Shown here: piece by piece, positions 24,717 through 33,353 of the stretch | Layout: each line of letters starts with the position of its first letter | Numbering within the stretch: the first letter of the stretch is position 1 | DNA from: Mumia sp. Pv4-285 | Lineage (GTDB): Bacteria; Actinomycetota; Actinomycetes; Propionibacteriales; Nocardioidaceae | Reading direction: 5' to 3' | DNA length: 64,000 nucleotides | Assembly (NCBI RefSeq): GCF_041320275.1 | Contig: NZ_CP162023.1 | Location: 1,178,001-1,242,000 of the forward strand | The notes under the pieces: model-generated | Told to the model about the DNA's origin: nothing | Seen by the model: only the letters and a program-made list of their open reading frames with translations | Databases searched by the model: none | Translations under genes and position numbers: made by a program

Positions 24717-26111
24717 TCACGGGTGCGTCATCGACAGCACGTCGAGCGCGGCGTCGAGCTGCTCGACCGTCACGGTGCCGTCCTCGACGAACCCCATGTC
24801 CAGCACCGTCTGGCGGATCGTCTTCTTCTCCTTGAGCGCCGTCTTGGCGACCTTGGCGGCGTTCTCGTACCCGATGTACTTGTTCAGCGGCGTCACGATC
24901 GAGGGCGACGACTCGGCGAGCTCGGCGCAACGCTCCTCGTTGGCGACCGCGTCGGCGATGCACTTGTCGGCGAGCACCGTCGAGGCGTTGCCGAGCAGGC
25001 GGATCGACTCGAGCAGCGCCCGCGCCATCACCGGCATCTGCACGTTGAGCTCGAACGAACCCGACTGGCCGGCCACCGTGATCGCGGTGTCGTTGCCGAT
25101 CACCTGCGAGCACACCATGAGCACGGCCTCGGGGACGACCGGGTTGACCTTGCCCGGCATGATGCTCGATCCCGGCTGCAGGTCGGGGAGGAAGAGCTCA
25201 CCGAGACCCGTACGCGGACCGGAACCCATCCAGCGCAGGTCGTTGTTGATCTTGATCAGGCTGACCGCGACCGTCTTGAGCTGGCCGGAGAGCTCGACGA
25301 GCCCGTCACGGGCGCCCTGGGCCTCGAAGTGGTCGACCGCCTCCGTCATCGGCAGGCCCGTCTCCTCGGCGAGGATCGCGATGACCCGCTGCGGGAAGCC
25401 CGCCGGCGTGTTGATGCCGGTGCCGACCGCCGTGCCGCCGAGCGGCACCTCGGCCACGCGCGGGAGCGTCGACTGCACGCGCTCGATGCTGCGGCGGATC
25501 TGAGCGGCGTACCCACCGAACTCCTGACCGAGGGTCACAGGCGTCGCGTCCATCAGGTGCGTACGGCCGGACTTCACGATCTGGGCCCACTCGGACGCCT
25601 TCGTCTCGAGCGCCGTCGCGAGGTGGTCGAGTGCCGGGATCAGCGCGGTCACGACGGCCTCGGTCGCGGCCACGTGGATCGACGTCGGGAACGTGTCGTT
25701 CGAGGACTGCGACGCGTTGACGAGGTCGTTCGGGTGGACCTCGCGTCCCAGGCTGCGGGTTGCGAGCGTCGAGATGACCTCGTTCATGTTCATGTTGCTC
25801 GACGTGCCCGAGCCGGTCTGGAACACGTCGATCGGGAACTGGTCGTCGTACGCACCGGACGCGACGTCCTTCGCGGCACCCATGATGGCGTCGGCGACGT
25901 CCTGCTCGATGACACCGAGCTCGGCGTTCGCCTTCGCGCAGGCGTACTTGACGAGGGCGATCGCGCGGATGTGCTGGGGCTCCAGGGTCGTGCCGGAGAT
26001 CGGGAAGTTCTCGACGGCTCGCTGCGTCTGGGCCTTGTAGAGCGCGTTGGCGGGCACCTTGACCTCGCCCATGGTGTCGTGCTCGATGCGGTACTCGGTC
26101 TCAGTGCTCAT
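24717..26111 (-). CDS. fumC: class II fumarate hydratase
   Basis: A 464-aa enzyme interconverting fumarate and L-malate in the TCA cycle, active as a homotetramer. The family signature [11 protein letters not shown] lies at 314-324. [16 protein letters not shown] (about 95-110) and [14 protein letters not shown] carry substrate-binding residues, and [19 protein letters not shown] contains the catalytic-histidine region. Aspartate ammonia-lyases are close relatives; the [16 protein letters not shown] start, the gene neighbourhood (Rv1098c position, next to glpX) and overall similarity to the mycobacterial enzyme favour fumarase. Start ATG 26111 has TAATCT 7 nt upstream. A hairpin follows the stop. 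Confidence 0.93.
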   Translation of the reverse strand: MSTETEYRIEHDTMGEVKVPANALYKAQTQRAVENFPISGTTLEPQHIRAIALVKYACAKANAELGVIEQDVADAIMGAAKDVASGAYDDQFPIDVFQTGSGTSSNMNMNEVISTLATRSLGREVHPNDLVNASQSSNDTFPTSIHVAATEAVVTALIPALDHLATALETKASEWAQIVKSGRTHLMDATPVTLGQEFGGYAAQIRRSIERVQSTLPRVAEVPLGGTAVGTGINTPAGFPQRVIAILAEETGLPMTEAVDHFEAQGARDGLVELSGQLKTVAVSLIKINNDLRWMGSGPRTGLGELFLPDLQPGSSIMPGKVNPVVPEAVLMVCSQVIGNDTAITVAGQSGSFELNVQMPVMARALLESIRLLGNASTVLADKCIADAVANEERCAELAESSPSIVTPLNKYIGYENAAKVAKTALKEKKTIRQTVLDMGFVEDGTVTVEQLDAALDVLSMTHP

Positions 26112-26118
26112 GGGTCCG

Positions 26119-26124
26119 AGATTA
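26119..26124 (-). promoter_or_regulatory. -10 box (TAATCT) of fumC
   Basis: Minus strand TAATCT (26124-26119), a 7-nt spacer, then ATG 26111; no ribosome site. Confidence 0.45.
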
Positions 26125-26183
26125 ACGGCCGTCTTGCGGTTCCCCGCGCCGAGGTCGAGCCGTGGACGCACCGAGCACGGAGG

Positions 26184-26822
26184 TCAGCGCTGGGGGACGC
26201 GTCCGCGCAGCAGCCAGTACGCCTCGGCGCGCCCCTGCAGACGCACCGGCACCTGCTCGGCGTACACGTGGTCGAACGACGCGGCGAGCGCGTCACGGAC
26301 CGGCGCCGAGTCGTCCATCGACCAGATGCACAGCTCGCCGAGGTCGCTCAGCCGTGCAGCGCAGTCGGCCACGAAGGGTGCCTCGTACACCGCGGCGTTG
26401 CGGTCGTGCACCAGGAAGTCGGGACCGTTGTCGACGTCGAGCAGAATCACGTCGACGCTGCGTCCGCCCAGCGCGCGAACCACCTCCCGGACGTCGTCGA
26501 CGTGCAGGTCGACCCGCCGGTCCGCGAGAAGGTCGGCGCCGGGCAGGGTCCCCTCACGCATGAACTCCGGGATGGCCGGCTCGAGCTCGGCGACCGTCAC
26601 CTGCGCGACCCGGCGGTCGGTGAGGATCTCGCGCAGCGTGAACCCCATGCCGAGCCCGCCGACGACCACGTGGCGAGGGTTGGCCGCACCCGCGAGCGCC
26701 GCACGGGCGAGCAGGCGCTCCGACGTCGTCTCGACGTCGTCCATCACGAACACGCCGTTGACCCGCAGCTCGAGCGCGCCGTCCTCCCGGCGGCGGACGA
26801 CCGCGTCACCTCGCGTGTGCAT
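26184..26822 (-). CDS. spermidine synthase-like SAM-fold protein
   Basis: A 212-aa protein with a Rossmann-type methyltransferase/aminopropyltransferase fold. Motif I is HVVVGGLGMGFTLREIL (about 51-67), the acidic residue ending strand 2 is in VTVAELEPAIPEF, and DVILLDVDNGPDFLV is the strand-4 motif. It lacks the long N-terminal beta domain of true polyamine synthases, so the product is uncertain; such shortened proteins are common and unassigned in actinobacteria. Its ATG lies inside the 3' end of the upstream hydrolase gene (17-bp overlap), so the two form an operon. Confidence 0.7.
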   Translation of the reverse strand: MHTRGDAVVRRREDGALELRVNGVFVMDDVETTSERLLARAALAGAANPRHVVVGGLGMGFTLREILTDRRVAQVTVAELEPAIPEFMREGTLPGADLLADRRVDLHVDDVREVVRALGGRSVDVILLDVDNGPDFLVHDRNAAVYEAPFVADCAARLSDLGELCIWSMDDSAPVRDALAASFDHVYAEQVPVRLQGRAEAYWLLRGRVPQR

Positions 26823-27705
26823 GGGACCTCCTCGCCGTGCCCGCGATCGCGGCCGCGAAGACGCCCTCGAGCGCCACCGGGATCTCGTGCGCCATGTCCG
26901 GGACGAGGAGAAGCTCCGATCGAGGGATCGCGGCAGCCGTCGCCCGTCCGCCGGACACGTGCACCATCGGGTCGGCGGTGCCGTGGATCACCAGGGTCGG
27001 GACGCCCACGGCTCCCAGCGGGAGGGTGCGGTCGGGTTGAGTCATCACGGCGAGCATGTGACGCATCGTGCCCTGGATCGACCAGCCACGGGCGTACGTC
27101 TCACGGGCGCGGACCTCCACCGCCTCCGGTGGAAGGCCGTAGCGGCGGCTCGAGATCGCCCGGGCGCTCCGCAAGGACCTGCGTACATAACCCTCCTCGC
27201 CCGGCCCGGGCGCTGCGAGCAGCATGGACGCGAGCCGCGGGTGCTGCCAGCCGACCGTACGTCGTCCGGTGGTCGACATGATCGAGGTGAGGGAGGCGAC
27301 CCGGCCGGGGTGCGCGACAGCGACCGTCTGCGCGACCATCCCGCCCATCGACTGGCCGACCACGTGGGCCTGCTCGAGGTCGAGGGCGTCCAGGAGGCCG
27401 ACGGCGTCGTCAGCGAGGTCGGACAACGCGTACGGCGTCGCACGCCGCCGGCGGGCGAACGTCGCGGCGACCTGGGACCGCCTGACCGGTCGGTCGTCGA
27501 AGCGCGTCGAGCGGCCGGTGTCCCGGTTGTCGTAGCGGATGACGAACAACCCCTCCGCGGCGAGCGTCTCGCAGAACTCGGTGCGCCACCAGTTCATCGG
27601 ACAGCCGAGGCCCATCACCAGGAGGACCGCCGGGTCCTGCGCGTCTCCGAACGTGTCGTACGCGAGGGAGATGCCGGTATCCAGGTCGGCGAGGCGCTCG
27701 GTCAC
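26806..27705 (-). CDS. alpha/beta-hydrolase
   Basis: A 299-aa alpha/beta-hydrolase. The oxyanion region is LLVMGLGCPMNWWR, the nucleophile elbow is VGQSMGGMVAQ (Ser), the acid is probably in VIHGTADPMVHV, and the His is in LLLVPDMAHEIP. FVIRYDNRDTGRSTRFD is typical of the group that includes the anthracycline methylesterase RdmC and many carboxylesterases; the substrate is unknown. Start GTG 27705 is chosen because TACGAT lies 6 nt upstream and the family begins near TERLADLDTGISLAYDTFG. It overlaps the next gene and shares a transcript with it. Confidence 0.8.
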   Translation of the reverse strand: MTERLADLDTGISLAYDTFGDAQDPAVLLVMGLGCPMNWWRTEFCETLAAEGLFVIRYDNRDTGRSTRFDDRPVRRSQVAATFARRRRATPYALSDLADDAVGLLDALDLEQAHVVGQSMGGMVAQTVAVAHPGRVASLTSIMSTTGRRTVGWQHPRLASMLLAAPGPGEEGYVRRSLRSARAISSRRYGLPPEAVEVRARETYARGWSIQGTMRHMLAVMTQPDRTLPLGAVGVPTLVIHGTADPMVHVSGGRATAAAIPRSELLLVPDMAHEIPVALEGVFAAAIAGTARRSHAHAR

Positions 27706-27711
27706 GTCCCC

Positions 27712-27717
27712 ATCGTA
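27712..27717 (-). promoter_or_regulatory. -10 box (TACGAT) of the alpha/beta-hydrolase gene
   Basis: Minus strand TACGAT (27717-27712), 6-nt spacer GGGGAC, then GTG 27705. Confidence 0.45.
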
Positions 27718-27787
27718 GGTCGCAGCTCGCGGCGCCAATCCATGTGATCTCGTGCGGGGCGCTCCAAGCGTGTGGCTCAATGTCCTC

Positions 27788-28078
27788 GTGACCGAGGGTG
27801 TCGAGCATGGTGCGACCGCGAGACGTTCAGCCCTCAGATCCGTCGACCGGATGCTCGCCAGGACGGCATTCGCGCTCTGGGCAGTAGCGCTTGTCTGCCG
27901 CTATGGCTGGCCAGGCGACGCCGCCCTCGGCAACGCGCTCCTGGCCGTGGCCGTGCTCGCGGCCGCCGGATCTGCGTCCATCTCGACAGCACTGGCGGAG
28001 TCGGGCCGTCAACTGCGCGAGGCGTGGATCGGCGTCGCGCTGATCTCGGGGCTCCTCCTCCTGTACGTCCTTTGGTAG
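27788..28078 (+). CDS. hypothetical small membrane protein
   Basis: A plus-strand frame of up to 108 aa (from GTG 27752), most likely starting at GTG 27788 (96 aa) or ATG 27851. Three hydrophobic stretches (TAFALWAVALVCRYGW, ALLAVAVLAAAGSASIS, WIGVALISGLLLLYVLW) suggest a three-helix membrane protein. No family is recognised and there is no ribosome site, so this is a tentative gene. The opposite strand has no better candidate in this gap between two minus-strand genes. Confidence 0.45.
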   Translation: MTEGVEHGATARRSALRSVDRMLARTAFALWAVALVCRYGWPGDAALGNALLAVAVLAAAGSASISTALAESGRQLREAWIGVALISGLLLLYVLW

Positions 28079-28097
28079 GGCCCGCTGAGCCAAGGCC

Positions 28098-29015
28098 TCA
28101 GCCCGTGAGAGGTCGCAGCTCGCGGCGCCACGGCGGATCTGCGCCCGGACGCGAGCAGGTGATCGCCGCCGCACGGACGGCGAGGTCGCCGAGCCACGTC
28201 AGGGCCTCGCGGTCGTACGAGAGGCGGCGCGTCCAGCCGCGGACCAGGATGCCCGCGAGCAGCGCCGCCATGAAGGAGTCGCCCGCACCGATCGTGTCGG
28301 CGACCTCGGTCACCGGCGGCGCGACGTCCACGACGAGGTCGCCGCTGATCAGCACCGCACCGTCGCCGCCGCGTGTCAGCGCCACGAGCCGCGGGCCGGC
28401 GGCGGCGAGGTGGACGGCGTACGCAGTCGGCTCGAGGTCGGGACGCAGCACCCGCGCGTCCTCGTCGCTGAGCTTCACGATCGCCGAGCAGCTGACGATC
28501 CGGTCGACCCGCTCGCGCACGACCTCGACGTCGGGGGTGATGGCGAGTCGGATGTTGGGGTCGTACGACACGGGGACCCCAGCGCGTACGGCGTCGTGGA
28601 CGAGACGCTCCACGGCATCGGCGCCAGGGGTCAGCACCGTGGCGATGGAGCCGACGTGCACGAGGTCGAAGGCGTCTGCCGAGGGCATCTCGGTCGGGTC
28701 CCAGTCGAGCTCGAACCGGTACGTCGCCGCGCCGTCGTCGTCGAGCTCGGCGAGCGCCGTCCCGGTGTCGCCGCGGTGCGGCGGGAGCGAGCGGAGATCG
28801 ACGTCGGACGCGTCGACGTGGTCGCGCAGGAGCTCGCCGTACTCGTCGTCGCCGACCTGCGCGGCCAGCACCGTCGACACGTCGAGGCGAGCCATGCCGA
28901 CCGCGACGTTGAGCGGCGACCCGCCCGGGTGAGCGGACTCGTGCCCGGAGCTGTCGCGGGTCAGGTCGATGAGGGCTTCACCGACGACCAGCGCGCGGCC
29001 GTCGGCCGCAGGCAT
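28098..29015 (-). CDS. PfkB-family carbohydrate kinase (fructokinase-like)
   Basis: A 305-aa sugar kinase. HPGGSPLNVAVGMARL (about 29-44) is the first PfkB signature and DTIGAGDSFMAALLAG (about 243-258) the second, with catalytic Asp in GAGD. The lid-like insertion and PNIRLAITPD resemble fructokinases and other 6-phosphorylating sugar kinases. It lies 7 nt after glpX on the same strand, so kinase and fructose-1,6-bisphosphatase are probably co-expressed; this makes fructose or a related hexose a reasonable substrate, but that is inference. Confidence 0.82.
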   Translation of the reverse strand: MPAADGRALVVGEALIDLTRDSSGHESAHPGGSPLNVAVGMARLDVSTVLAAQVGDDEYGELLRDHVDASDVDLRSLPPHRGDTGTALAELDDDGAATYRFELDWDPTEMPSADAFDLVHVGSIATVLTPGADAVERLVHDAVRAGVPVSYDPNIRLAITPDVEVVRERVDRIVSCSAIVKLSDEDARVLRPDLEPTAYAVHLAAAGPRLVALTRGGDGAVLISGDLVVDVAPPVTEVADTIGAGDSFMAALLAGILVRGWTRRLSYDREALTWLGDLAVRAAAITCSRPGADPPWRRELRPLTG

Positions 29016-29022
29016 CGTGGGC

Positions 29023-30060
29023 TCAGCTCTCGTAGTCGATGGCGGCGTACGCGCGGAGCTTCTCCATGCGGTGCTCCGAGGTGATCTTGCGGAACGTGCC
29101 GGAGCGCGAGCGCATCACCAGCGACTCGGTGACCGCGATGCCCGAGCCGTACCGGACGCCGCGCATGAGCTCGCCGTCGGTGATGCCGCTGGCGACGAAG
29201 AAGCAGTCGTCGCCCTTGACGAGGTCGTCGGTGCCGAGCACGGCGTCGACGTCGAGCCCGGCGTCGACCGCCTTCTGGCGCTCCTCGTCGTCGGTCGGCC
29301 ACAGCTTGCCTTGGACTGCGCCGCCGAGTGCCTTCATCGCACACGCGGTGATGATGCCCTCGGGGGTGCCGCCGACGCCCGCGAGGATGTCGACACCGGT
29401 GCTCGGGCGCGCGGCGTAGATGGAGCCGGCCACGTCGCCGTCGGTGATGAACTTGATGCGCGCGCCCGTCTGCCGGATCTCGTCGACCAGCCCCTGGTGA
29501 CGGGGGCGGTCCAGCACGCAGACCGTCACCGAGGAGACGGAGAGGTTCTTGGCCTTGGCGACGAGCCGGATGTTCTCCGAGATCGGCAGCCGGATGTCGA
29601 TGACGTCGGCGGCCTCGGGCCCGACCGCGAGCTTGTCCATGTAGAACACGGCCGAGGGGTCGAACATCGCGCCGCGCGGCGCGACGGCCAGGACGGAGAC
29701 CGCGCCGGGCATGCCCTTCGCGGCGAGCGTCGTGCCGTCGATCGGGTCCACGGCCACGTCCGCCTCGGGTCCGCTGCCGTCACCGACCTCTTCGCCGTTG
29801 AACAGCATCGGGGCGTCGTCCTTCTCGCCCTCGCCGATCACGACGACGCCGCGCATGCCGACGGTGTTGATGAGCGAACGCATGGCGTTGACCGCGACGC
29901 CGTCCGCGCCGTTCTTGTCGCCACGGCCGACCCAGCGTCCAGCGGCCATCGCAGCGGCCTCGGTCACGCGGACGAGGTCGAGGGCGAGGTTGCGGTCGGG
30001 TGCCTCGGCGGCGGGGGTGAGGTGGCCGGGCAGCTTCGATCCTTGCGAGGCGTCGGTCAT
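29023..30060 (-). CDS. glpX: class II fructose-1,6-bisphosphatase
   Basis: A 345-aa phosphatase of gluconeogenesis, the only FBPase type of many actinobacteria. Metal and phosphate motifs are [14 protein letters not shown] (about 80-93), [18 protein letters not shown] (about 100-117), [19 protein letters not shown] (about 228-246), and the late [12 protein letters not shown]-terminal [19 protein letters not shown] is the usual start. The position next to fumC matches Rv1098c-Rv1099c, here with four genes between. TAGGAT 6 nt before the ATG indicates a leaderless transcript. The PfkB kinase follows. Confidence 0.94.
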   Translation of the reverse strand: MTDASQGSKLPGHLTPAAEAPDRNLALDLVRVTEAAAMAAGRWVGRGDKNGADGVAVNAMRSLINTVGMRGVVVIGEGEKDDAPMLFNGEEVGDGSGPEADVAVDPIDGTTLAAKGMPGAVSVLAVAPRGAMFDPSAVFYMDKLAVGPEAADVIDIRLPISENIRLVAKAKNLSVSSVTVCVLDRPRHQGLVDEIRQTGARIKFITDGDVAGSIYAARPSTGVDILAGVGGTPEGIITACAMKALGGAVQGKLWPTDDEERQKAVDAGLDVDAVLGTDDLVKGDDCFFVASGITDGELMRGVRYGSGIAVTESLVMRSRSGTFRKITSEHRMEKLRAYAAIDYES

Positions 30061-30066
30061 GGCCGC

Positions 30067-30072
30067 ATCCTA
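30067..30072 (-). promoter_or_regulatory. -10 box (TAGGAT) of glpX
   Basis: Minus strand TAGGAT (30072-30067), 6-nt spacer GCGGCC, then ATG 30060. Confidence 0.5.
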
Positions 30073-30131
30073 CGTGGGCACGGCCACGGCGCAGGGGGCG
30101 GCGTTTTCGCGTACCGCACCACAATTGCACT

Positions 30132-30216
30132 CTGCGTGGGGGCCAACGGAAAGTGCGTGCCCCACCGGAAGTTTCAGGTGGGGAAGCGACGCTGCGTGGG
30201 GGCCAACGCAACGTGC
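30132..30216. repeat. interspersed direct repeats around a small hairpin
   Basis: Two 25-nt copies with the core CTGCGTGGGGGCCAACG (30132-30156 and 30192-30216, two mismatches) flank an inverted repeat CCCCACC (30160-30166) / GGTGGGG (30177-30183). The element lies between the divergent glpX promoter and the 3' end of modC and may end the modC transcript. Confidence 0.6.
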
Positions 30217-30226
30217 CAAGCGCGTG

Positions 30227-31228
30227 TCAGTCCTCGAACGTCGTCACCTCGGTCTCCTTGACGCTGGCCCACACCTCGACGTCCTCGTGCAGGTCGAGAT
30301 CGGCGACCGCCCCGCGCGTCACGTCGGCGACCAGCGACACCGCGCCGCGCAGCTGCACGCGTACGGCGTCGCCGTGGGGGACGAGGCTCGTGATCCGCAG
30401 ACTCCACAGGTTGCGCGCGGAGGTCACCGGCCGCTCGCGGTAGAGCGTGACCGAGGTCGGGGAGAAGGTCCGGTACGTCGTGCCGTCGCGCATGAGGTTC
30501 ATCCCCATCAGGTGGGCGACGTACTCCGTCCGGGGACGGCGGGCGATCTCGTCGGGAGCCCCGAGCTGGGTGACGCGGCCGTCCTCCAGCACGGCGACGC
30601 GGTCCGCCAGCACGAACGCGTCGAGCGGATCGTGCGACACGAGCACGGTGACGCCGCCGAACTCGCGGACGTGGCGCCGCAGGAACGCGCGTACCTGGGT
30701 CGTGACGGCGACGTCGAGCGCCGAGGTCGGCTCGTCGAGGAGCAGGAGTGCGGGGTCGCAGGCGAGTGCTCTGACGATCGCGACGCGCTGACGTTGGCCG
30801 CCCGACAGGTGTGCGGCCTTGCGGCGGGCGAGCTCGGCGAGCCCCGTACGTCCGAGCGCCTCGTCGGCGCGGGAGCGGGCGAGTCCCCGCCGGACCCGGC
30901 CGGCGCCCGGGTGGTGGCGCAGACCGAACGCGACGTTGTCGCGCACGGAAAGGTGCGGGAACAGGAGTGGATCTTGGAACACCATCGTGAGATCGCGCTG
31001 GGGCGTCGGGACCCGTACGCCGGTGGCGGGGTCGTCGAGCACGGCGTCTCCGAGGACGACGTGGCCGGAGTCGATCGCCGTCAGGCCGGCGAGTGCGCGG
31101 AGGGCACTGCTCTTGCCGGCGCCGTTCGGGCCGACGAGGGCGAGGACCTCACCCGGGGGTACGGCGAGGGTCACGTCGATCTCGAGCGCGCCGCGCCGGA
31201 GTGCGAGGTGTGCGTCGAGGCCCTTCAC
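30227..31228 (-). CDS. modC: molybdate ABC transporter ATP-binding protein
   Basis: A 333-aa ATPase. Walker A is GPNGAGKSS, the Q-loop VFQDPLLFPHLS, signature LSGGQRQR, Walker B LLLLDEPTSALD, and H-loop VLVSHDPLD. A C-terminal TOBE domain (about 265-330) contains GDAVRVQLRGAVSLVADV, typical of oxyanion transporters. GTG 31228 overlaps the modB stop in a GTGA, so translation is coupled; a long in-frame extension upstream overlaps modB and is not coding. It would energise molybdate (or tungstate) uptake with ModA and ModB. Confidence 0.87.
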   Translation of the reverse strand: MKGLDAHLALRRGALEIDVTLAVPPGEVLALVGPNGAGKSSALRALAGLTAIDSGHVVLGDAVLDDPATGVRVPTPQRDLTMVFQDPLLFPHLSVRDNVAFGLRHHPGAGRVRRGLARSRADEALGRTGLAELARRKAAHLSGGQRQRVAIVRALACDPALLLLDEPTSALDVAVTTQVRAFLRRHVREFGGVTVLVSHDPLDAFVLADRVAVLEDGRVTQLGAPDEIARRPRTEYVAHLMGMNLMRDGTTYRTFSPTSVTLYRERPVTSARNLWSLRITSLVPHGDAVRVQLRGAVSLVADVTRGAVADLDLHEDVEVWASVKETEVTTFED

Positions 31229-32052
31229 GGGGTGTCCAACCCGTCCCTGCGTGCCCACGCCCTGCCCGTCCAGCTGCTGCGCAGCGCGACCAGGACCGCG
31301 ACGCTGATCGCGAGCAGGATCACGCTCAGCATGATGGCGGTGTCGGTGTCGGCCTGCATCGCGTTGTAGATCTGCAGCGGCATCGTCCGGGTCACCCCGG
31401 GCACGCTGCCGGCGAAGGTGATGGTCGCGCCGAACTCGCCGAGCGCTCGTGCCCACGCCAGTGCCGCGCCCGCTGCGATCCCGGGACCGGCCAAGGGGAG
31501 CGTGACCCGGAAGAACGTGACGAGCCGGCGCGCTCCGAGGGTGGCGGCGACCTCGTCGTACCGGGGGTCCGCCGTACGCAGCGCCCCCTCCACGCTCATC
31601 ACGAGGAAGGGCATCGCGACGAACGTCTGCGCGAGCACGACCGCCGTCGTCGTGAACGGCACCGTGACGCCCAGCGACTGGTCGAGCCACTGCCCGACCA
31701 CGCCCCGCCGCCCGAACGCCATCAGGAGTGCCACACCCCCCACGACGGGCGGGAGGACGAGCGGCACGCTCACCAGCGCGCGTACGAGGCCCATCCCGCG
31801 GAACGTGGTGCGGGCGAGCAGCCACGCGAGAGGGACCCCCAGGACGAGGCAGAGAAACGTGGACACCGTCGACGTGACGAGGCTCAACCGGAGCGCGTCG
31901 AGGATCTCGGGGTCGCGGACGCGCTCCACGAAGGTCGACCAAGGCGCCCTGACCAGCAGGGCGACGAGCGGCAGGAGCAGCAGCAGCAGGCCGACGACCG
32001 ACGGGGCCACCAGGGCGATCGGGGTACGGCCCAGCGCCGGCCGACTGGACAT
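31225..32052 (-). CDS. modB: molybdate ABC transporter permease
   Basis: A 275-aa permease with six predicted helices (the first about 12-32, LVAPSVVGLLLLLLPLVALL). The ModB-type EAA loop is EVAATLGARRLVTFFRVTLP (about 163-182). LPPVVGGVALLMAFGRRG and LAQTFVAMPFLVMSVEGAL are characteristic of the ModB/CysTW group. Start ATG 32052 is 7 nt after the modA stop; the stop overlaps modC. Part of the regulator-modABC operon. Confidence 0.88.
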   Translation of the reverse strand: MSSRPALGRTPIALVAPSVVGLLLLLLPLVALLVRAPWSTFVERVRDPEILDALRLSLVTSTVSTFLCLVLGVPLAWLLARTTFRGMGLVRALVSVPLVLPPVVGGVALLMAFGRRGVVGQWLDQSLGVTVPFTTTAVVLAQTFVAMPFLVMSVEGALRTADPRYDEVAATLGARRLVTFFRVTLPLAGPGIAAGAALAWARALGEFGATITFAGSVPGVTRTMPLQIYNAMQADTDTAIMLSVILLAISVAVLVALRSSWTGRAWARRDGLDTP

Positions 32053-32059
32053 CGCGGGG

Positions 32060-32839
32060 TCAGGTCGCCGGGCCGAAGCCGTGGTCGGCGAGGATCTGCT
32101 GCCCCTCGTCGCTCAGCACGAGGTCGACGAAGGCCTGCGCGTCATCGGTGGCCCGGGAGCCTGCGAGGACGGTGATCGGGTTGACGTTGACGACCTCGGA
32201 GGCGTTCTCGGCGTCGACCGTCTCGATCGCGTCTCCCGCCGCGAGCGCGTCCGACCGGTAGACGAGCCCGGCATCGACCTCACCGAGCGTCACCTTGGTG
32301 AGGACGCCCTTGACGTTCGTCTCCTCGGTCGTCGGCTTCGCGTCGTTGCCGTCCAGGGCGAGCAGGCGAACCGCCGCGTCGCCGCACGGGGCCTCGGGCA
32401 CGCACACGGCGAACGTCGCCTTGCCGAGGTCGCCGATGCCGGCGACCCCGCCGGGATTGCCCGGCGGCACGGCGATGACGAGGGTGTTGGTCGCGAACAC
32501 CTGCGGATCCCCCTGGGCGTTGCCTTGGTCGACGACGGACGCCATGGTCTTCTGGTCCGCGGTCGCGAGCACATCAGCGGGGCTGCCCTGGTTGACCTGC
32601 TCGGCGAGGACCGACGACGAGTCGTACGAGAGGCGGAGGTCGACACCGTCGTGCTCGGCCTCGTAGAGCTCGGCGATCTCGTCGAACGACTCGGTCAGCG
32701 ACGCCGCGGCGAGGACGGTCAGTGTGCGTTCCCCGTCGGCAGACCCACGCTCGTCGGGGTCCGTCCCGCAGGCGCCCAGGGTGAGCACGGCGACGGCGAG
32801 CGCGAGTGCGAGGACGCGGGTCCTGCGGAGGCGCGTCAT
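32060..32839 (-). CDS. modA: molybdate-binding lipoprotein
   Basis: A 259-aa periplasmic-type binding lipoprotein with lipobox LTLGAC (Cys24). The ModA motifs are LTVLAAASLTESFDEIAELY (first oxyanion-binding serine), LSYDSSSVLAEQVNQGSPAD (second Ser) and TNTLVIAVPPGNP. ATG 32839 overlaps the stop of the regulator gene (ATGA), so the two are coupled. Tungstate cannot be excluded as ligand. Confidence 0.9.
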   Translation of the reverse strand: MTRLRRTRVLALALAVAVLTLGACGTDPDERGSADGERTLTVLAAASLTESFDEIAELYEAEHDGVDLRLSYDSSSVLAEQVNQGSPADVLATADQKTMASVVDQGNAQGDPQVFATNTLVIAVPPGNPGGVAGIGDLGKATFAVCVPEAPCGDAAVRLLALDGNDAKPTTEETNVKGVLTKVTLGEVDAGLVYRSDALAAGDAIETVDAENASEVVNVNPITVLAGSRATDDAQAFVDLVLSDEGQQILADHGFGPAT

Positions 32840-33234
32840 ACCTCCACCTCGAGCGTGACGTTGGTGGACTTCACACCGGCGACGGCGACGACGCCGACCT
32901 CGAGCCCGAGGTCGCGCACCGCCTCGGCGCTGATCAGGGAGACCACGCGGTACGGGCCGCAGCACAGCTCGACCTGCGCCATCACGGTGTCGGTGACGAC
33001 GCGGGTCACGATGCCACGGAACTGGTTGCGTGCACTGCGCGCGCGACTCCGTGCGGGGTCGTCGGTGCCGTCGGCGAGCTCGACCGCCAGCGCGGCGAGG
33101 TCGGCGCCGTCGATCGCCGCGGTGCCCGAGGGCGTACGGGTCGGGGTGAAGCGGCCGTGGTCGGCCCACCTGCGCACGGTGTCGTCGCTGACGCCGAGCA
33201 GGTCGGCGGCTTCGGAGTAGCGGTACTCGGGCAC
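32836..33234 (-). CDS. HTH-TOBE (Mop) molybdenum-responsive regulator
   Basis: A 132-aa protein. Residues 1-55 form an excisionase/MerR-type helix-turn-helix (YRYSEAADLLGVSDDTVRRW, then GRFTPTRTPSG). Residues 68-130 form one TOBE/Mop domain (NQFRGIVTRVVTDTVMAQVE, ending GVKSTNVTLEV) that binds oxyanions such as molybdate. Canonical E. coli ModE has a larger winged-helix and two Mop domains, so this is a minimal analogue. As first gene of the mod operon it is well placed to control its own operon according to molybdate level. Start GTG 33234 has TAGGTT 7 nt upstream and looks leaderless. Confidence 0.78.
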   Translation of the reverse strand: MPEYRYSEAADLLGVSDDTVRRWADHGRFTPTRTPSGTAAIDGADLAALAVELADGTDDPARSRARSARNQFRGIVTRVVTDTVMAQVELCCGPYRVVSLISAEAVRDLGLEVGVVAVAGVKSTNVTLEVEV

Positions 33235-33241
33235 GTCAGCA

Positions 33242-33247
33242 AACCTA
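33242..33247 (-). promoter_or_regulatory. -10 box (TAGGTT) of the mod operon
   Basis: Minus strand TAGGTT (33247-33242), a 7-nt spacer, then GTG 33234. Confidence 0.45.
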
Positions 33248-33353
33248 GCGTAGTAGCCGCAGATGCGGGAGATTCCTCGGATACTCGACGCGTCTGCGGT
33301 CGACACGTCCGGCCTCGGCCTCGCCTCTGGGACCCGCCTGGGAGAATGGCCCC

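Noticed and set aside
24621-27281. Plus-strand frame of 886 codons opposite fumC and its neighbours
   Set aside because: Antisense shadow of three minus-strand genes; His/Arg/Val-rich composition with no domain.
30132-30216. Possible CRISPR-like repeats
   Set aside because: Only two copies, with an internal hairpin and no further spacers.
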